From Hyphomicrobiales bacterium (GTDB taxonomy: Bacteria; Pseudomonadota; Alphaproteobacteria; Rhizobiales; Rhizobiaceae), in the NCBI GenBank assembly GCA_900470285.1, contig UCAG01000001.1:310001-374000 (forward strand): a stretch of DNA of 64,000 nucleotides, given 5' to 3'. Shown piece after piece: positions 25,505 to 33,395 of this stretch. The translations under genes were made by a program, and so were the position numbers. Numbering within the stretch: position 1 is the stretch's first letter; every line of letters begins with the position of its first letter. The notes beneath the pieces are model-generated. The model had not been told where the DNA came from. It was given only the letters and a program-made list of their open reading frames with translations, and made no database searches.

Positions 25505-26494
25505 TTAACCGCCGAACAGTTCAGAAAAACGCTTCTTGTCGGCTTCTGTCACACCCAGAACTTTGAGCGTATCAATCGACATGATGTTGATTTTTGTACC
25601 TTCCGGCAACCAGCTCGGGCGACCAACAGATTCCTTGGCTGGCAGATAGCCCTGTTCCAGCGCCAGTTTCTGGCCATCATCTGAGAGGATGAAATCAACA
25701 AATTTTTCCGCACCGGCAACATTCTTGGCAGTCGCCATGATTGCAACAGGCTCAGTTACCGCAGGCACGCCTTCCTTAGGGAACACGAACTCAACCGGCG
25801 AGCCTTTGGCTTTGGCATTCAGTGCCATGAAATCCACGAGGATACCGTAAGGCTTTTCACCGCTGGCAACAGATTTCAGCACCGCACCATTGCCGCGCAC
25901 GCTGATCAGCTCATTGGCTTTCAGCTTTTCGAAATAATCCCAGCCGAGTTCTGAATTCAGCGCAAAACCGGAAAGCAGATAAGCAGCCGCGCCAGAATAA
26001 AGCGGGCTCGGCATCACGATCTGGCCTTTATATTCTTCTTTGCCGAGATCGGCCCAGCTTTCAGGCTTGCTTTTCGCCTGCGTATTATAGGCAATACCGG
26101 TGGTGATCAGCTTGGAACCGAAGTAGGTTTTGTCCTTGTCGAAAGAACCCTCGGTCAGACCTTCTGTCTTCGCGCCTTCATAGGCTTTCAAACGATTGTC
26201 TTTTTTTAGCAGTTCCATCGACACGGCATCGGCAATCAGCAGCACATCCGGCTGTGGTGCACCGGCAGCAAATTCAGCAGCCAGCTTGCTGAGAATATCG
26301 CTGGTGCCGGAACGGAACACCTGCACATCAATATCAGGATTGGCTTTGCGGAATGCTTCAACGGTTTTGGTCGCATCAGCTTCCGGCTGCGACGTATAAA
26401 GATTGAGCGTTTCTGCATTCACCGCAGTTGCGCCCATAAACACTGCCAGAGCAGTAGCCAGAACTGTTTTACGTGACGTGCGTTTCTGCAACAT
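25505..26494 (-). CDS. Periplasmic substrate-binding protein of ABC importer
   Basis: 329-residue precursor, first gene of the importer-MBL-surE operon. The signal peptide (about 1-27) ends at VNAETLNLY. The mature part is of the Fbp/PotD-like class (TLNLYTSQPEADATKTVEAF, then SDILSKLAAEFAAGAPQPDVLL and GIAYNTQAK). Two domains joined by a hinge bind the ligand. No pair of adjacent Tyr near the C-terminus typical of ferric-binding FbpA is obvious, so a non-iron ligand is possible. The ATG at 26494 was preferred to 26515 because AGGGATAAG precedes it and the signal peptide begins there. Confidence 0.87.
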   Translation of the reverse strand: MLQKRTSRKTVLATALAVFMGATAVNAETLNLYTSQPEADATKTVEAFRKANPDIDVQVFRSGTSDILSKLAAEFAAGAPQPDVLLIADAVSMELLKKDNRLKAYEGAKTEGLTEGSFDKDKTYFGSKLITTGIAYNTQAKSKPESWADLGKEEYKGQIVMPSPLYSGAAAYLLSGFALNSELGWDYFEKLKANELISVRGNGAVLKSVASGEKPYGILVDFMALNAKAKGSPVEFVFPKEGVPAVTEPVAIMATAKNVAGAEKFVDFILSDDGQKLALEQGYLPAKESVGRPSWLPEGTKINIMSIDTLKVLGVTEADKKRFSELFGG

Positions 26495-26615
26495 GATTCT
26501 TATCCCTGAAATCATTCATCCGACACCGGAGCGAGCCGGTTACTCGCCGTTCATTTATTAAATGAACACTACAAGTTTATGACAAAGAATAAAGTCACCA
26601 CAGAAAACAAAAACA

Positions 26616-26645
26616 AACAGGGCATTGAACCAGCAATGCCCTGTT
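26616..26645 (-). terminator. Terminator of the amaA-like gene
   Basis: A perfect 12-bp stem, AACAGGGCATTG with CAATGCCCTGTT, and a 6-nt loop, followed on the minus strand by a T-rich tract. It separates the oxidase gene from the ABC operon downstream, so the two are distinct transcription units. Confidence 0.85.
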
Positions 26646-26706
26646 AAAATTCAGATTATATCGCTCTGTCTGCTTTAGAAACTTGCGTGTTTTTTGATTT
26701 AGGCGC

Positions 26707-27990
26707 TCAAAAACGAGCGCCGGTAAAATGCGCGATCTGTGCGCCGGTTTCATAATAGGCTTCGCGGACACCGAGGAAAGACTGCGTTTCCGGCTCAGTC
26801 ACCGGCAATGGCAGATCAGCTTCACTGATTTCACCGCTGATATGGCGCGCCAGCAAATTGCCAAACACAGTTCCGGTGGCGATGCCGCGACCATTATAAC
26901 CGCTGAAGCCGATCACATTCTTATCAAAGCGATGGAATTTTGGCAGGCTGTCATTGGTCATGCCGATCAGGCCGTACCATTCATAATCGAATTCAACTTT
27001 ACCGAGCTGCGGGAACAGACGCTTCATTTCACGCTTTGCCCATGCGGTATGGATACCTGTGCCGGTATTGCGCAATGCGCCCACACTACCAAACACCAGA
27101 CGACCGGCCTGATCATAGCGATAAGACGACAAAACTGTTTTGGTATCCCACACACCCTGACGCTCCGGCAGAATCTGCGCCTGCTGTTCTTTGGTCAGCG
27201 GCTTGGTCGCCAGATTGAAGTAAGGCAGATGCATAATTTCTGCACGAATCTGCGGCCATGGTGCCTGTGTATAGGCATTGGTTGCGACAACAATCCACTG
27301 TGCACGCACCGAGCCTTGCGCGGTTTTCACCACCCAGTCATTACCCTGACGTTCTGTACCGATCACAGGCGATCCGGTGAAAATTTGTGTTCCGGCAGCG
27401 ACTGCCGCATGAGCAAGACCACGTACATAGGCCAGCGGCTGAATTGTACCGGCACGCATATCCAGCAGCGAGCCGGTATAGGCCTTGGTGCCAACCTTCT
27501 TTGCGGTCTCTTCAGCGCTCAGCAGCGTTACCGGTGCACCGCGGCGCTGCCATTGTTCCGCACGATCCTGCAATTCGCGCAAACCTTTCTGGCCGACAGC
27601 ACAATGCAATGTACCGGTACGGGTCGCTTCACAGGCAATATTGTGCTTTTTAATACGTTCGAAAACCATTTTCGGACCATTGCCGAGAGATTCCAGCAGA
27701 CGGTCGCCATATTTCTGGCCGAGTACACCCGGCAGATCATCCGGCATAACCCACATACCGGCATTGACCAGACCGACATTGCGGCCGGAACCGCCAAAAC
27801 CGATTTCAACACCTTCCAGCACGGCAACCTTGGTGCCGCGTTCACTCAAATTCAGTGCCGTTGAAAGGCCGGTAAAACCACCGCCAACAACAACCACGTC
27901 AACGCTCAATTCACCTTTCAAGGCAGAAGTAACCGGAGCAGCTGGCGCGGATTTTTCCCAAAGACCGTGGGAACGGGGATTATTTAACAT
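26707..27990 (-). CDS. amaA: FAD-dependent oxidase, probable L-pipecolate oxidase
   Basis: Glycine-oxidase/DAO-family flavoprotein, 427 residues. The dinucleotide site is VVVVGGGFTGLSTALNLSERG (about 32-52), followed by FGGSGRNVGLVNAGMW, which in this group contacts the flavin. The C-terminal cap has YEWYGLIGMTNDSLP and GYNGRGIATGTVFG. Homologues are called PuuB/OrdL-like or AmaA. Because the neighbouring genes are a LysR regulator, hglS and amaB, the likely reaction is oxidation of L-pipecolate to piperideine-6-carboxylate in D-lysine breakdown, as in Pseudomonas putida. That substrate is inferred from context. gamma-Glutamylputrescine or another amino acid remains possible. Confidence 0.75.
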   Translation of the reverse strand: MLNNPRSHGLWEKSAPAAPVTSALKGELSVDVVVVGGGFTGLSTALNLSERGTKVAVLEGVEIGFGGSGRNVGLVNAGMWVMPDDLPGVLGQKYGDRLLESLGNGPKMVFERIKKHNIACEATRTGTLHCAVGQKGLRELQDRAEQWQRRGAPVTLLSAEETAKKVGTKAYTGSLLDMRAGTIQPLAYVRGLAHAAVAAGTQIFTGSPVIGTERQGNDWVVKTAQGSVRAQWIVVATNAYTQAPWPQIRAEIMHLPYFNLATKPLTKEQQAQILPERQGVWDTKTVLSSYRYDQAGRLVFGSVGALRNTGTGIHTAWAKREMKRLFPQLGKVEFDYEWYGLIGMTNDSLPKFHRFDKNVIGFSGYNGRGIATGTVFGNLLARHISGEISEADLPLPVTEPETQSFLGVREAYYETGAQIAHFTGARF

Positions 27991-28343
27991 GTCAGTTCAT
28001 TTCTCAAAAACAACGTTGCCACTTGCATCAGCCTGTATTGCAGCAGCAAGCCCACGATTATGCGCCTGAAAATACACGCATCACGCAAAAGCGCTGAGAC
28101 AAAAGGTCAACGATCAAAATGGATAAAGAGCGCCGTATATATAATGCGGATACACACACAACACTCTGAGTGTTTGAAATTTGAAGCACAACACGGAAAA
28201 TCGTCCGGCTTGTTATTTACCAGTGTTCTTATAGTCTTTTTCTTCTGGCGCCTGAGTAGCCATACACCTTTCGGCTTTGGCAACAGTAGCAATTTATGCG
28301 CAACAGATCATTCATTCACGGAATGACCTGTTACACTTTTGTT
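27991..28343. other. Spacer between lysR and amaA-like gene
   Basis: 353 bases on the same-strand path from the LysR gene to the oxidase gene. There is no open gene and no strong hairpin. The promoter of the oxidase gene is presumably here, since no terminator was seen but the gap is too long for a tight operon. A T-N11-A site could not be fixed. Confidence 0.4.
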
Positions 28344-29276
28344 CTATTCTGCGTTCAGATGCACCAGCGCCATATAGTCATGCTGGCCGACCTGCCCGCG
28401 AATCCAGTTGGAAAACGTCTGTATCAGCGGGTTCTCGTGTTTGCCTTCCGGCACCACCAGATAATAGTCATTCTCTGTACGCATCGGCTTATCAAACAGA
28501 ATACGCAGACGTCCTTCCTGCAACTCTTTCTCGATCAGATAAACCGGCAACAAACCAATGCCAAGCCCTGCGGCAGCTGCTTCGATCACCATAGAGAACT
28601 GGTCAAAACGATGCCCGCTATAGGTGCTGCGTGCATCCACTTCGCACAGTTCAAACCATTGCGTCCACATTTTCGGACGGGTGGTCAGATGCAGCAGAGG
28701 CTCCTTCTGCAGATCTTCAGGTTCAACAATGCGGTGGCTTTCAATCAAAGCACTGCTGGCAACCGGCACCACCATTTCACTGCACAGATAATTACAGGTG
28801 GCATGTGCCCAAACCGGCTGCCCATAATGAATAGCCATATCAAACGGATATTCTTCAAAGTCGAACACGCCGGTGCGTGAACCGACATTAAACGCAACGC
28901 CCGGATTTTCTTCGATGAAATTAGGAATGCGCGGCATCAGCCAGCGTGCACCGAATGTCGGCAATGTCGCCACGCTGAAAGCCGAAGAGGACTGTGCCGA
29001 AGCCATAGCCCGCAACATCGTGTCTTCAGTCTGATTCAACAGACGGCGCACTTCCGGCAAAAACTTGCGTCCCGCATCGGAAAGCAGGATGCGCTGACGG
29101 ATTCGTTCAAACAGCAAAACGCCGAGCTGGCCCTCAAGATCCTTGATCTGACGACTCACCGCACTTTGCGTCAGGTTCAGCTCATGCGCTGCCTGCGTGA
29201 AACTTCCGTGACGTGCAGCGCATTCAAAAGCCTGCAAAATGGCGATATCCGGTATCAGTCGTCGGCTGAGCTTCAT
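28344..29276 (-). CDS. LysR-type regulator, GcvA-like
   Basis: 310 residues. The N-terminal winged helix shows FECAARHGSFTQAAHELNLT and SAVSRQIKDLEGQLGVLLFER (about 16-58). The effector domain includes SVATLPTFGARWLMPR (about 100), YPFDMAIHYG and GLGIGLLPVYLIEKEL. The GcvA group handles amino acids. The gene is divergent from hglS-amaB and upstream of the oxidase gene, so it probably controls this catabolic block, using the inverted repeat just outside its start. The ATG at 29276 was chosen over one 36 bases further out because GAGG precedes it and homology starts there. Confidence 0.88.
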   Translation of the reverse strand: MKLSRRLIPDIAILQAFECAARHGSFTQAAHELNLTQSAVSRQIKDLEGQLGVLLFERIRQRILLSDAGRKFLPEVRRLLNQTEDTMLRAMASAQSSSAFSVATLPTFGARWLMPRIPNFIEENPGVAFNVGSRTGVFDFEEYPFDMAIHYGQPVWAHATCNYLCSEMVVPVASSALIESHRIVEPEDLQKEPLLHLTTRPKMWTQWFELCEVDARSTYSGHRFDQFSMVIEAAAAGLGIGLLPVYLIEKELQEGRLRILFDKPMRTENDYYLVVPEGKHENPLIQTFSNWIRGQVGQHDYMALVHLNAE

Positions 29277-29330
29277 TCCTGCCTCGCATAAACATAGTCG
29301 GTTTCGTCGCAATCATGCGGCCACTACAGC

Positions 29331-29359
29331 TGATATGATCAATTTTAGTCATGATATCA
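29331..29359. promoter_or_regulatory. Candidate LysR-type operator
   Basis: An imperfect inverted repeat, TGATATGATC and CATGATATCA (8 of 10 positions pair) around 9 bases, with T-N11-A spacing, 55-83 bases upstream of the lysR start and on the divergent side facing hglS. A third TGATA (29365) lies close by. Position and symmetry fit an autoregulatory LysR site. Confidence 0.5.
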
Positions 29360-29420
29360 ACATCTGATACGTGTTTCTGATAGTCGAAAATCGATTTAAA
29401 AAGAAATTACGCATCAAATT

Positions 29421-29468
29421 TAAAGCATATCCCGAAAACTGGCTGACATTTTTCGGATCAGATAGGCC
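29421..29468. repeat. Degenerate AAAGCATATCCCGAAAA palindromic repeat
   Basis: The segment beginning TTAAAGCATATCCCGAAAA pairs in part with TTTTCGGATCAGATA further on, giving a CCGAAAA/TTTTCGG hairpin. It is akin to the AAAGCATGTCGC element at 7404 and looks like a short interspersed repeat of Hyphomicrobiales. It lies in the divergent lysR-hglS space (380 bases in all), upstream of the hglS promoter. Confidence 0.5.
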
Positions 29469-29656
29469 TTTATAACAACATCAGGATGGTTTTGTGCGAC
29501 TCCCAAAGAGCACAAATCAACCACACAAAGCAGTTTCAGGAAAAACGCCCCCGATTTTCTTTATGAAACTGCACCAAGAGCAAAACAGACAGGGCTTTAT
29601 CTTCTCCCAAGGCAGATAACAGCTCTCAATACGGAAAGCCCCTAAGGAGGCAAACC

Positions 29657-31048
29657 ATGAACTTCGTATCAGCCGACAGCATCCGCGCTGCATTCTCGGC
29701 CGCAATGTCCGCAATGTACCGTACAGAAGTGCCTGCTTACGGCACGCTGATGGAACTGGTTGCAGATGTGAATGCTGCGACACTGAAAGCCCAGCCTGAA
29801 CTGCTCGCCCGCCTTGAAGATACCGATTCTCTGGATCGTATTTCCGAAGAGCGTCATGGCGCGATCCGCCTCGGCACCGCTGCTGAACTCTCCATGATGC
29901 GCCGCGCTTATGCGGTTATGGGCATGTTCCCTGTCGGTTACTACGACCTGTCCGCTGCCGGTGTACCTGTGCATTCCACAGCTTTCCGGCCGGTTGCTGA
30001 CGCATCGCTGAAGATCAATCCGTTCCGCGTTTTCACCTCGCTGCTGCGTCTCGACCTGATTGCTGACGAAAAGCTGCGCAAGGAAGCTGAAGAAACACTC
30101 GCCAAGCGCAATATCTTCACTGCCGGTGCAGTTGAACTGATCGAGATTGCTGAAAAGCAGGGTGGCCTCACACAGGAACAGGCTGACAAGTTTGTTGCTG
30201 AAGTTCTGGAAACCTTCCGCTGGCACGACAAGGCCAATGTGAGCGCAGAACTCTACCACCGTCTGCACGACGCCCATCGTCTGATTGCTGACGTTGTGTC
30301 CTTCAAAGGCCCGCACATCAACCATCTGACACCACGCACACTCGACATTGATGCCGTGCAGGCACAGATGCCAGCGCGCAATATTTCGCCTAAAGCTGTT
30401 GTTGAAGGCCCGCCAACCCGTAAATGTGCGGTTTTGCTGCGTCAGACCTCGTTCAAAGCTCTGGAAGAAGCTGTTTCTTTCACCGATGCTGCAGGCGAAT
30501 GGAAAGCCGGCACACACACTGCCCGTTTTGGTGAAATTGAACAGCGCGGTATTGCACTGACACCAAAAGGCCGCGGCCTTTATGATGCGCTGCTCGACAA
30601 GACCCGCGCACGTATCCGCCCTGCGCCGGATGGCTCCAATGCTGCTGAATATGTTCATATTCTCGGTGAAGTCTTTGAAGAATTCCCGGATACATGGGCA
30701 GAAATCCGTGAACAGGGTCTCGGCTATTTCGCTTACAGTGTTGCAGACCGCTCGAAAGCCAAGAGTGAACTAACCGCCGCCAATCTCGACAGCCTGATTG
30801 CTGAAGGCGCAATCCAGTTTGACCCGATTGTCTATGAAGACTTCCTGCCGGTCAGCGCCGCTGGTATCTTCCAGTCCAATCTCGGCGACGATGACACACA
30901 GGAATTCACTGAAAGCCCGAACCAGAAGCGTTTTGAAGCTGATCTCGGCGCAACCGTGCTCAATGAATTTGAACACTATGCCCGCATCGAGCGCGAATCT
31001 GTTGAGGGTGCCTTGAAGGCTCTCGCCTTTAAAGCTGCAGCAGAATAA
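29657..31048 (+). CDS. hglS: 2-oxoadipate dioxygenase/decarboxylase HglS (DUF1338)
   Basis: Cytoplasmic Fe(II) enzyme of the vicinal-oxygen-chelate superfamily that turns 2-oxoadipate into D-2-hydroxyglutarate, a late step of D-lysine catabolism shown in Pseudomonas putida. The 463-residue protein has the family blocks EERHGAIRLGT (H67, with R71 beside it), FKGPHINHLTPRTLDI (H220, H223) and RFGEIEQRGIALTPKGR (E293/E295). H67, H223 and one of the Glu residues are the expected metal ligands. YEDFLPVSAAGIFQSNLG lies near the C-terminus. AAGGAGG, eight bases before the ATG, is the strongest Shine-Dalgarno in this region. Followed by amaB after 168 bases that contain hairpins. Confidence 0.9.
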   Translation: MNFVSADSIRAAFSAAMSAMYRTEVPAYGTLMELVADVNAATLKAQPELLARLEDTDSLDRISEERHGAIRLGTAAELSMMRRAYAVMGMFPVGYYDLSAAGVPVHSTAFRPVADASLKINPFRVFTSLLRLDLIADEKLRKEAEETLAKRNIFTAGAVELIEIAEKQGGLTQEQADKFVAEVLETFRWHDKANVSAELYHRLHDAHRLIADVVSFKGPHINHLTPRTLDIDAVQAQMPARNISPKAVVEGPPTRKCAVLLRQTSFKALEEAVSFTDAAGEWKAGTHTARFGEIEQRGIALTPKGRGLYDALLDKTRARIRPAPDGSNAAEYVHILGEVFEEFPDTWAEIREQGLGYFAYSVADRSKAKSELTAANLDSLIAEGAIQFDPIVYEDFLPVSAAGIFQSNLGDDDTQEFTESPNQKRFEADLGATVLNEFEHYARIERESVEGALKALAFKAAAE

Positions 31049-31064
31049 CTAGATAACATATGAA

Positions 31065-31097
31065 AACGGCAATCTGCCCTCAAAGCAGATTGCCGTT
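31065..31097 (+). terminator. Hairpin between hglS and amaB
   Basis: A perfect 13-bp stem, AACGGCAATCTGC with GCAGATTGCCGTT, and a 7-nt loop, 16 bases after the hglS stop. No T run follows, so it may protect the message end or partly end transcription. A second pair, AGAATATCA (31142) and TGATATTCT (31180), lies just before amaB. Confidence 0.55.
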
Positions 31098-31216
31098 CAG
31101 CTGTTTATACCGGAGCGGATTACTGCTCCACCGCATCAGATAGAATATCAAGTCTGCTCACTTACCCGAGCGAAGCGCCTGATATTCTGAACGATAAACA
31201 ATAGGGAATGCGATTT

Positions 31217-32752
31217 ATGAGCACCGAAAATAAAAAAGTGAACGTTAAGCAGGAAGCTGCTGACATTCTCGCCAAGCTTGGCGTTGACAGCGCTGCCTAT
31301 ACAGGCGGTGATCTTGCCTCGTTCAGCCCGGTTACCGGCGAACAGATCGGCGCCCTCAAGACTCATTCGGCTGCAGACACTGCCCGCATGATTGAAGAAG
31401 CTGATGCAGCATTCCGCACATGGCGCGATGTTCCGGCTCCTCGCCGCGGTGAACTGATCCGCCTGCTCGGTGAAGAACTGCGCGCTTCCAAAGCTGATCT
31501 CGGCCGTCTCGTTTCGATCGAAGCCGGCAAGATCATCTCCGAAGGCCTCGGCGAAGTTCAGGAAATGATCGACATCTGCGATTTCGCAGTTGGTCTGTCC
31601 CGACAGCTTTACGGCTTGACCATTGCGACTGAACGCGCCGGTCACCGCATGATGGAAACATGGCATCCGCTCGGCGTTGTCGGCGTTATCTCCGCCTTCA
31701 ACTTCCCGGTTGCTGTCTGGTCATGGAACGCGGCTCTGGCACTGGTTGCCGGTGACGCTGTTGTCTGGAAACCTTCCGAAAAGACCCCTCTCACAGCGCT
31801 TGCTTGTGAAGCAATCTTCAACCGTGCGGCTGCCCGTTTCGGTGCAGATGCTCCTAAGGGTCTGTCCGCTGTTATCATCGGCGACCGTACAATCGGTGAA
31901 GTTCTGGTTGACCATCCGAAGGTTCCGCTGGTTTCCGCAACCGGTTCAACCCGCATGGGTCGCGATGTAGGCCCGCGTCTGGCCAAGCGTTTCGCACGCG
32001 CTATCCTCGAACTCGGCGGCAACAATGCCGGTATCGTCTGCCCGTCAGCCGATCTCGACATGGCTCTGCGCGCGATTGCTTTCGGTGCCATGGGTACTGC
32101 AGGTCAGCGTTGCACCACCATGCGTCGTCTGTTCGTACATGAAAGCGTATACGACACACTGGTACCGCGTCTGGTCAAAGCCTATCAGAGCGTATCCATC
32201 GGCAACCCGCTGGAAACCCCTGCACTGATCGGCCCGCTTATCGACAAAGCTTCTTTCGACGGTATGCAGAAGGCTCTGGCTGAAGCCAAAGCACACGGCG
32301 GTAAAGTTGTCGGCGGTGAACGCGCATCTGTCGGTAGCGACACAGCTTACTACGTACAGCCAGCAATCGTTGAAATGCCAGAACAGGCAGGTCCGGTTCT
32401 CGAAGAAACCTTCGCACCGATCCTCTATGTGATGAAATACAGCGATTTCGACAATGTACTCGAACTGCACAACGCTGTTGGTGCCGGTCTGTCGTCTTCG
32501 ATCTTCACACTGAACCTGCAGGAAGCTGAGCGTTTCCTCTCTGCATCCGGTTCGGATTGCGGTATTGCTAACGTCAACATCGGTACATCCGGTGCTGAAA
32601 TCGGCGGTGCATTCGGCGGTGAAAAAGAAACCGGTGGCGGTCGTGAATCCGGTTCGGATGCATGGAAAGCTTACATGCGCCGTGCAACCAACACTGTAAA
32701 CTACTCGAAGGCACTGCCGCTCGCACAGGGCGTATCCTTCGACATCGACTAA
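31217..32752 (+). CDS. amaB: L-aminoadipate semialdehyde dehydrogenase AmaB
   Basis: NAD-dependent aldehyde dehydrogenase of the ALDH7 type, 511 residues, that oxidises aminoadipate semialdehyde (open form of piperideine-6-carboxylate) to 2-aminoadipate. Visible are the N-terminal substrate region, FNFPVAVWSWNAALALVAGDAVVWKPSEKTP (in the 165-195 region, NAD and Asn motif), LELGGNNAGIV (general-base Glu), GQRCTTMRRLF (nucleophile Cys) and the end block GTSGAEIGGAFGGEKETGGGRESG. The ATG at 31217 was chosen because AGGGA lies nine bases ahead; the ATG at 31208 is too near to it. With hglS and the oxidase it covers pipecolate to 2-hydroxyglutarate, except the aminotransferase step. Confidence 0.93.
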   Translation: MSTENKKVNVKQEAADILAKLGVDSAAYTGGDLASFSPVTGEQIGALKTHSAADTARMIEEADAAFRTWRDVPAPRRGELIRLLGEELRASKADLGRLVSIEAGKIISEGLGEVQEMIDICDFAVGLSRQLYGLTIATERAGHRMMETWHPLGVVGVISAFNFPVAVWSWNAALALVAGDAVVWKPSEKTPLTALACEAIFNRAAARFGADAPKGLSAVIIGDRTIGEVLVDHPKVPLVSATGSTRMGRDVGPRLAKRFARAILELGGNNAGIVCPSADLDMALRAIAFGAMGTAGQRCTTMRRLFVHESVYDTLVPRLVKAYQSVSIGNPLETPALIGPLIDKASFDGMQKALAEAKAHGGKVVGGERASVGSDTAYYVQPAIVEMPEQAGPVLEETFAPILYVMKYSDFDNVLELHNAVGAGLSSSIFTLNLQEAERFLSASGSDCGIANVNIGTSGAEIGGAFGGEKETGGGRESGSDAWKAYMRRATNTVNYSKALPLAQGVSFDID

Positions 32753-32773
32753 TCATCAGCACTGATGACAAAG

Positions 32774-32800
32774 AAAAGCCCCGCTATGCGGGGCTTTTTT
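32774..32800 (+). terminator. Terminator of amaB
   Basis: A perfect stem AAAAGCCCCGC/GCGGGGCTTTT with a TAT loop and a T run, 21 bases after the amaB stop. Confidence 0.92.
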
Positions 32801-32883
32801 ATTGACTAAAATCCTGCACAGGGTCTCTATTAGGCACAGCATTCACGCATATCTTGTCAGACTTCTCCGCCTTGGAGGCTTAC

Positions 32884-33204
32884 ATGCGTTTATTTTTAGC
32901 AGCCCTGACGACTATTCTTTATACCGCGCCTCTGCCCGCAGCTCATGCGAGCGAGAATAATACGGTGTTCTGCACAAAGCTCGGAGAGCTTGCGGGACGG
33001 TCGATGGCGGCACGTTTGCAGGGAAAGCCGCTGGCTGATCTTTTACAGGTCAAATTTGATCCGGCGGTGCATGAGATTTTTCAGACGGTCATTCTGGATG
33101 CCTATTCCAGACCTCTGGTTGAGGGGGAAAATGCGTGGGTGAGAAATATGTCTGACTTCAGAAATGCAGTTGAAGAGAAATGCCAATCGTCTCTGCAAAA
33201 ATAA
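32884..33204 (+). CDS. Small secreted protein of unknown function
   Basis: 106-residue precursor with a signal peptide (residues 1-21, LFLAALTTILYTAPLPAAHA, cut before SENN). The mature part has two Cys (in FCTKLGELA and EEKCQSSLQK, a likely disulfide) and short helices. GGAGG precedes the ATG at 32884; an in-frame start 30 bases earlier has no such site. Compact periplasmic proteins of this kind are common in Brucellaceae, but no domain was recognised. Transcribed alone between the amaB terminator and its own terminator. Confidence 0.75.
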   Translation: MRLFLAALTTILYTAPLPAAHASENNTVFCTKLGELAGRSMAARLQGKPLADLLQVKFDPAVHEIFQTVILDAYSRPLVEGENAWVRNMSDFRNAVEEKCQSSLQK

Positions 33205-33227
33205 AAAGCCGGAAATTCCGGCTTTTT
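33203..33227. terminator. Bidirectional terminator
   Basis: The self-complementary stem AAAAAGCCGG-AAATT-CCGGCTTTTT follows the small secreted gene directly. It has runs of A and T on both sides, so it can also end transcripts from purU. Confidence 0.88.
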
Positions 33228-33279
33228 ATTTTCTCTATACTCAACCTTTTCAACCTGCCGGAATTCTTGCAATGACAAG

Positions 33280-33372
33280 GCGAAAACAGAGTTATTCCGA
33301 GAACCGGAGCGGAATGTACTTTGAGGTACATGAGCACCGGAAGCGGAGGAATGCTCCGTTTGCAGACCGTCA
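33280..33372. repeat. Dispersed intergenic repeat, copy 2
   Basis: About 93 bp similar along its length to 2590-2680. It includes the hairpin of CCGGAGCGGAATGTAC with GTACATGAGCACCGG, then AAGCGGAGG and TTTGCAG followed by CGTCAG. It lies between the convergent small secreted gene and purU, just beyond the purU stop. Confidence 0.7.
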
Positions 33373-33395
33373 GTGCGTGAATAACGGTGGGTTGA

